Of a stretch of 64,000 nt of DNA, positions 62,839 to 64,000 are shown piece after piece. The position numbers were made by a program, and so were the translations under genes. The DNA is taken from contig NC_018178.1 in the NCBI RefSeq assembly GCF_000279145.1, forward strand, positions 2,462,001 to 2,526,000, read 5' to 3'. The notes under the pieces were generated by a model, which was not told the DNA's origin, did no database searches, and saw only the letters and a program-made list of their open reading frames with translations. The stretch comes from Melioribacter roseus P3M-2 (GTDB lineage Bacteria > Bacteroidota > Ignavibacteria > Ignavibacteriales > Melioribacteraceae). How positions within the stretch are numbered: the stretch's first letter is position 1; each line of letters begins with the position of its first letter.

Positions 62839-63485
62839 TGTTGGCAATATTCGTTTTAATATTGCTTCAATTATTTCCGGGTGATTCATTCGAATCAAAG
62901 TTGCAGAATTATTTATCCGAAAAATTGTCGGACTATTCCAGATTTACGTTTAAAGTAAACAGTCTGCCGGTCAATTACAGCCGGATCGAAATTGACGATA
63001 CCCGGCAATTGAGGATAAGCAACAGGTATGCATTTTTACCGGTTCAGGTTTACGATGCATACAGCAATGTCAACAATTCGTTTATAACCATCGAAATTGA
63101 ACTTTACAAAACTGTGCTTAAGGCAAACAGGAAAATAGAAAGAGGGGAAGCGCTGAGCGGCGACATGTTCGATTCCATCGAAGCGGAAATAACTTCAATT
63201 AAAGGAACTCCCGTCTTCGAAACTGAAGAAATTGCGGGTAAGAGGAGCAGAACGATTATTAATGAAGGCACGGTATTGACGGAAGAATTAATTGAACCCG
63301 TACCCGACGTTTTCCGCGACAGTAAAGTAATACTTCATGTAATAAAAGGGAGCGTAGACATTTCGGTCGACGCCACAGCTCGTCAGGAAGGCAGGATCGG
63401 CGAAATAATACGGGTTATTACGACGGATAATAAAATATTCAGAGCAAGAATAATAGACAAACAAAACGTTTTATTGGAAGACTAA
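62838..63485 (+). CDS. flgA: Flagellar P-ring assembly chaperone FlgA
   Basis: A 215-residue periplasmic protein with a short N-terminal signal (MLAIFVLILLQLFPGDS). The SAF domain (VLKANRKIERGEALSGDMFDSIEAEI...AGKRSRTIINEGTVLTEELIEP) and the C-terminal beta-barrel (GSVDISVDATARQEGRIGEIIRV...FRARIIDKQNV) match FlgA, the chaperone of FlgI. It implies a P-ring and a Gram-negative-type basal body. Confidence 0.92.
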   Translation: MLAIFVLILLQLFPGDSFESKLQNYLSEKLSDYSRFTFKVNSLPVNYSRIEIDDTRQLRISNRYAFLPVQVYDAYSNVNNSFITIEIELYKTVLKANRKIERGEALSGDMFDSIEAEITSIKGTPVFETEEIAGKRSRTIINEGTVLTEELIEPVPDVFRDSKVILHVIKGSVDISVDATARQEGRIGEIIRVITTDNKIFRARIIDKQNVLLED

Positions 63486-63486
63486 A

Positions 63487-64000
63487 ATGAAAAATTTAAC
63501 GCTGTTTTTATTAATTATGACTGCAGGCGTATTCGGGCAGAATATGAGGCAGAATTCGCTCTATTCACTCTTTGCGGACAATAAAGCGGTTGCAATCGGC
63601 GACGCAATTACGATTATTGTAATGGAATCGTCCCAGGCGTCAAACAACGCGGAAACTACCACGGGCAGGACGAGCAGCATAGGAGGTAATTTCTCCGGCA
63701 ATATGGACAGCGCTCCGCTGCCGAAAGCCGACGGTAGTTTGGGCACTACAAATTCATTCGAAGGCGCTGGCTCGACCAAAACCACCGGATTGGTCAGGAC
63801 AAAAATAAGCGCTCTCGTCGACACGGTATACGCCAACGGGAATATGCTGATTACTGGCAGCAGGAAAATTGTAATCAACGGCGAAGAACAAATAATTAAA
63901 ATTAAGGGAATAGTAAGACCGAGCGATATATTGCCCGACAATTCAGTCTATTCGTATAATATATCGGAAGCCGAAATTACTTTCGAAGGCAGCGGTATGA
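63487..64000 (+). CDS. flgH: Flagellar L-ring protein FlgH (3' end outside window)
   Basis: 171 residues from ATG 63487, open at the window end. NSLYSLFADNKAVAIGDAITIIVMESSQASNNAET, LVRTKISALVDTVYANGNMLITGSRKIVINGEEQIIKIKGIVRPSDI and ISEAEITFEGSG follow FlgH closely. The signal peptide (LTLFLLIMTAGVFGQ) contains no cysteine, so the usual lipobox is absent. It forms the outer-membrane ring of the basal body. The next base after flgA is a single A. Confidence 0.92.
   Translation, partial: MKNLTLFLLIMTAGVFGQNMRQNSLYSLFADNKAVAIGDAITIIVMESSQASNNAETTTGRTSSIGGNFSGNMDSAPLPKADGSLGTTNSFEGAGSTKTTGLVRTKISALVDTVYANGNMLITGSRKIVINGEEQIIKIKGIVRPSDILPDNSVYSYNISEAEITFEGSGM

Noticed and set aside
1-64000. tRNA, rRNA, CRISPR arrays, insertion sequences or prophage genes
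   Set aside because: Intergenic gaps are short, and none shows cloverleaf, direct-repeat arrays, transposase or integrase features.

Overview
The window is bacterial, moderately AT-rich and densely coded. The first, partial gene ends in an Asn-Tyr-Pro-Asn-Pro-Phe-type C-terminal tail of the kind used as a type IX secretion sorting signal. Together with a GH94/GH130 oligosaccharide locus, a SusR-like propeller sensor kinase, class II NrdJ and a flagellar system with FlhF/FlhG, this suggests the Bacteroidota-Chlorobiota-Ignavibacteriota branch. A motile, saccharolytic Ignavibacteria member such as Melioribacter is my best guess, by inference only.

Layout. Positions 1-12.4 kb hold accessory metabolism: a secreted-protein tail, a UroD/MtaA-family protein, a minus-strand operon (GPH symporter, GH94 phosphorylase, GH130 enzyme), a divergent GH29 fucosidase, a large propeller-type sensor kinase, a glutathione peroxidase and a TerB-like protein. 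Positions 12.6-24.6 kb hold housekeeping genes: nrdJ, then yggS, a DivIVA-like gene, purine nucleoside phosphorylase, a membrane/coiled-coil protein, ileS, a DksA/TraR-like zinc-finger protein, lspA and rluD. Two of these genes (the DivIVA-like gene and rluD) carry an apparent -1 frameshift at an A-run. Positions 24.7-27.8 kb hold two sensor kinases on the minus strand. From 28.2 kb to the end everything is motility: a chemotaxis operon (HEAT protein, cheR, two cheY-like genes, cheZ-like, cheA, cheB, a small unknown), then flgB-flgC-unknown-fliE-fliF-fliG-fliH-fliI-fliJ-motE-like-fliK-flgD-TIGR02530-like-flgE, then fliL-fliM-fliN-fliO-fliP-fliQ-fliR-flhB-flhA-flhF-flhG, then an operon with a small membrane protein, a short FliA-like sigma factor, two HDOD proteins, a GAF/degenerate-kinase protein, an unknown membrane protein, flgF, flgG, flgA and the start of flgH.

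The main discovery is regulatory. Each of the four motility operons is preceded by a sigma-54-like -24/-12 element (GG-N10-G with TTG at -12). Centred 60-62 bp upstream of each GG is a copy of one 16-bp dyad, best form TGGCTAATAATAGCCA. The constant motif and spacing argue for one unidentified enhancer-binding protein driving the chemotaxis, rod/hook, export/switch and FliA operons together with RpoN. No gene for such an activator lies in the window.

Other points of interest are a CheZ-like phosphatase that ends in a copy of the FliM N-terminal CheY-binding motif, a FliA-like sigma factor with no recognisable domain 3, a four-gene insertion of HDOD and pseudokinase-like proteins inside a flagellar operon, small unknown proteins fixed inside motility operons, and an L-ring protein whose signal peptide lacks a lipobox cysteine.
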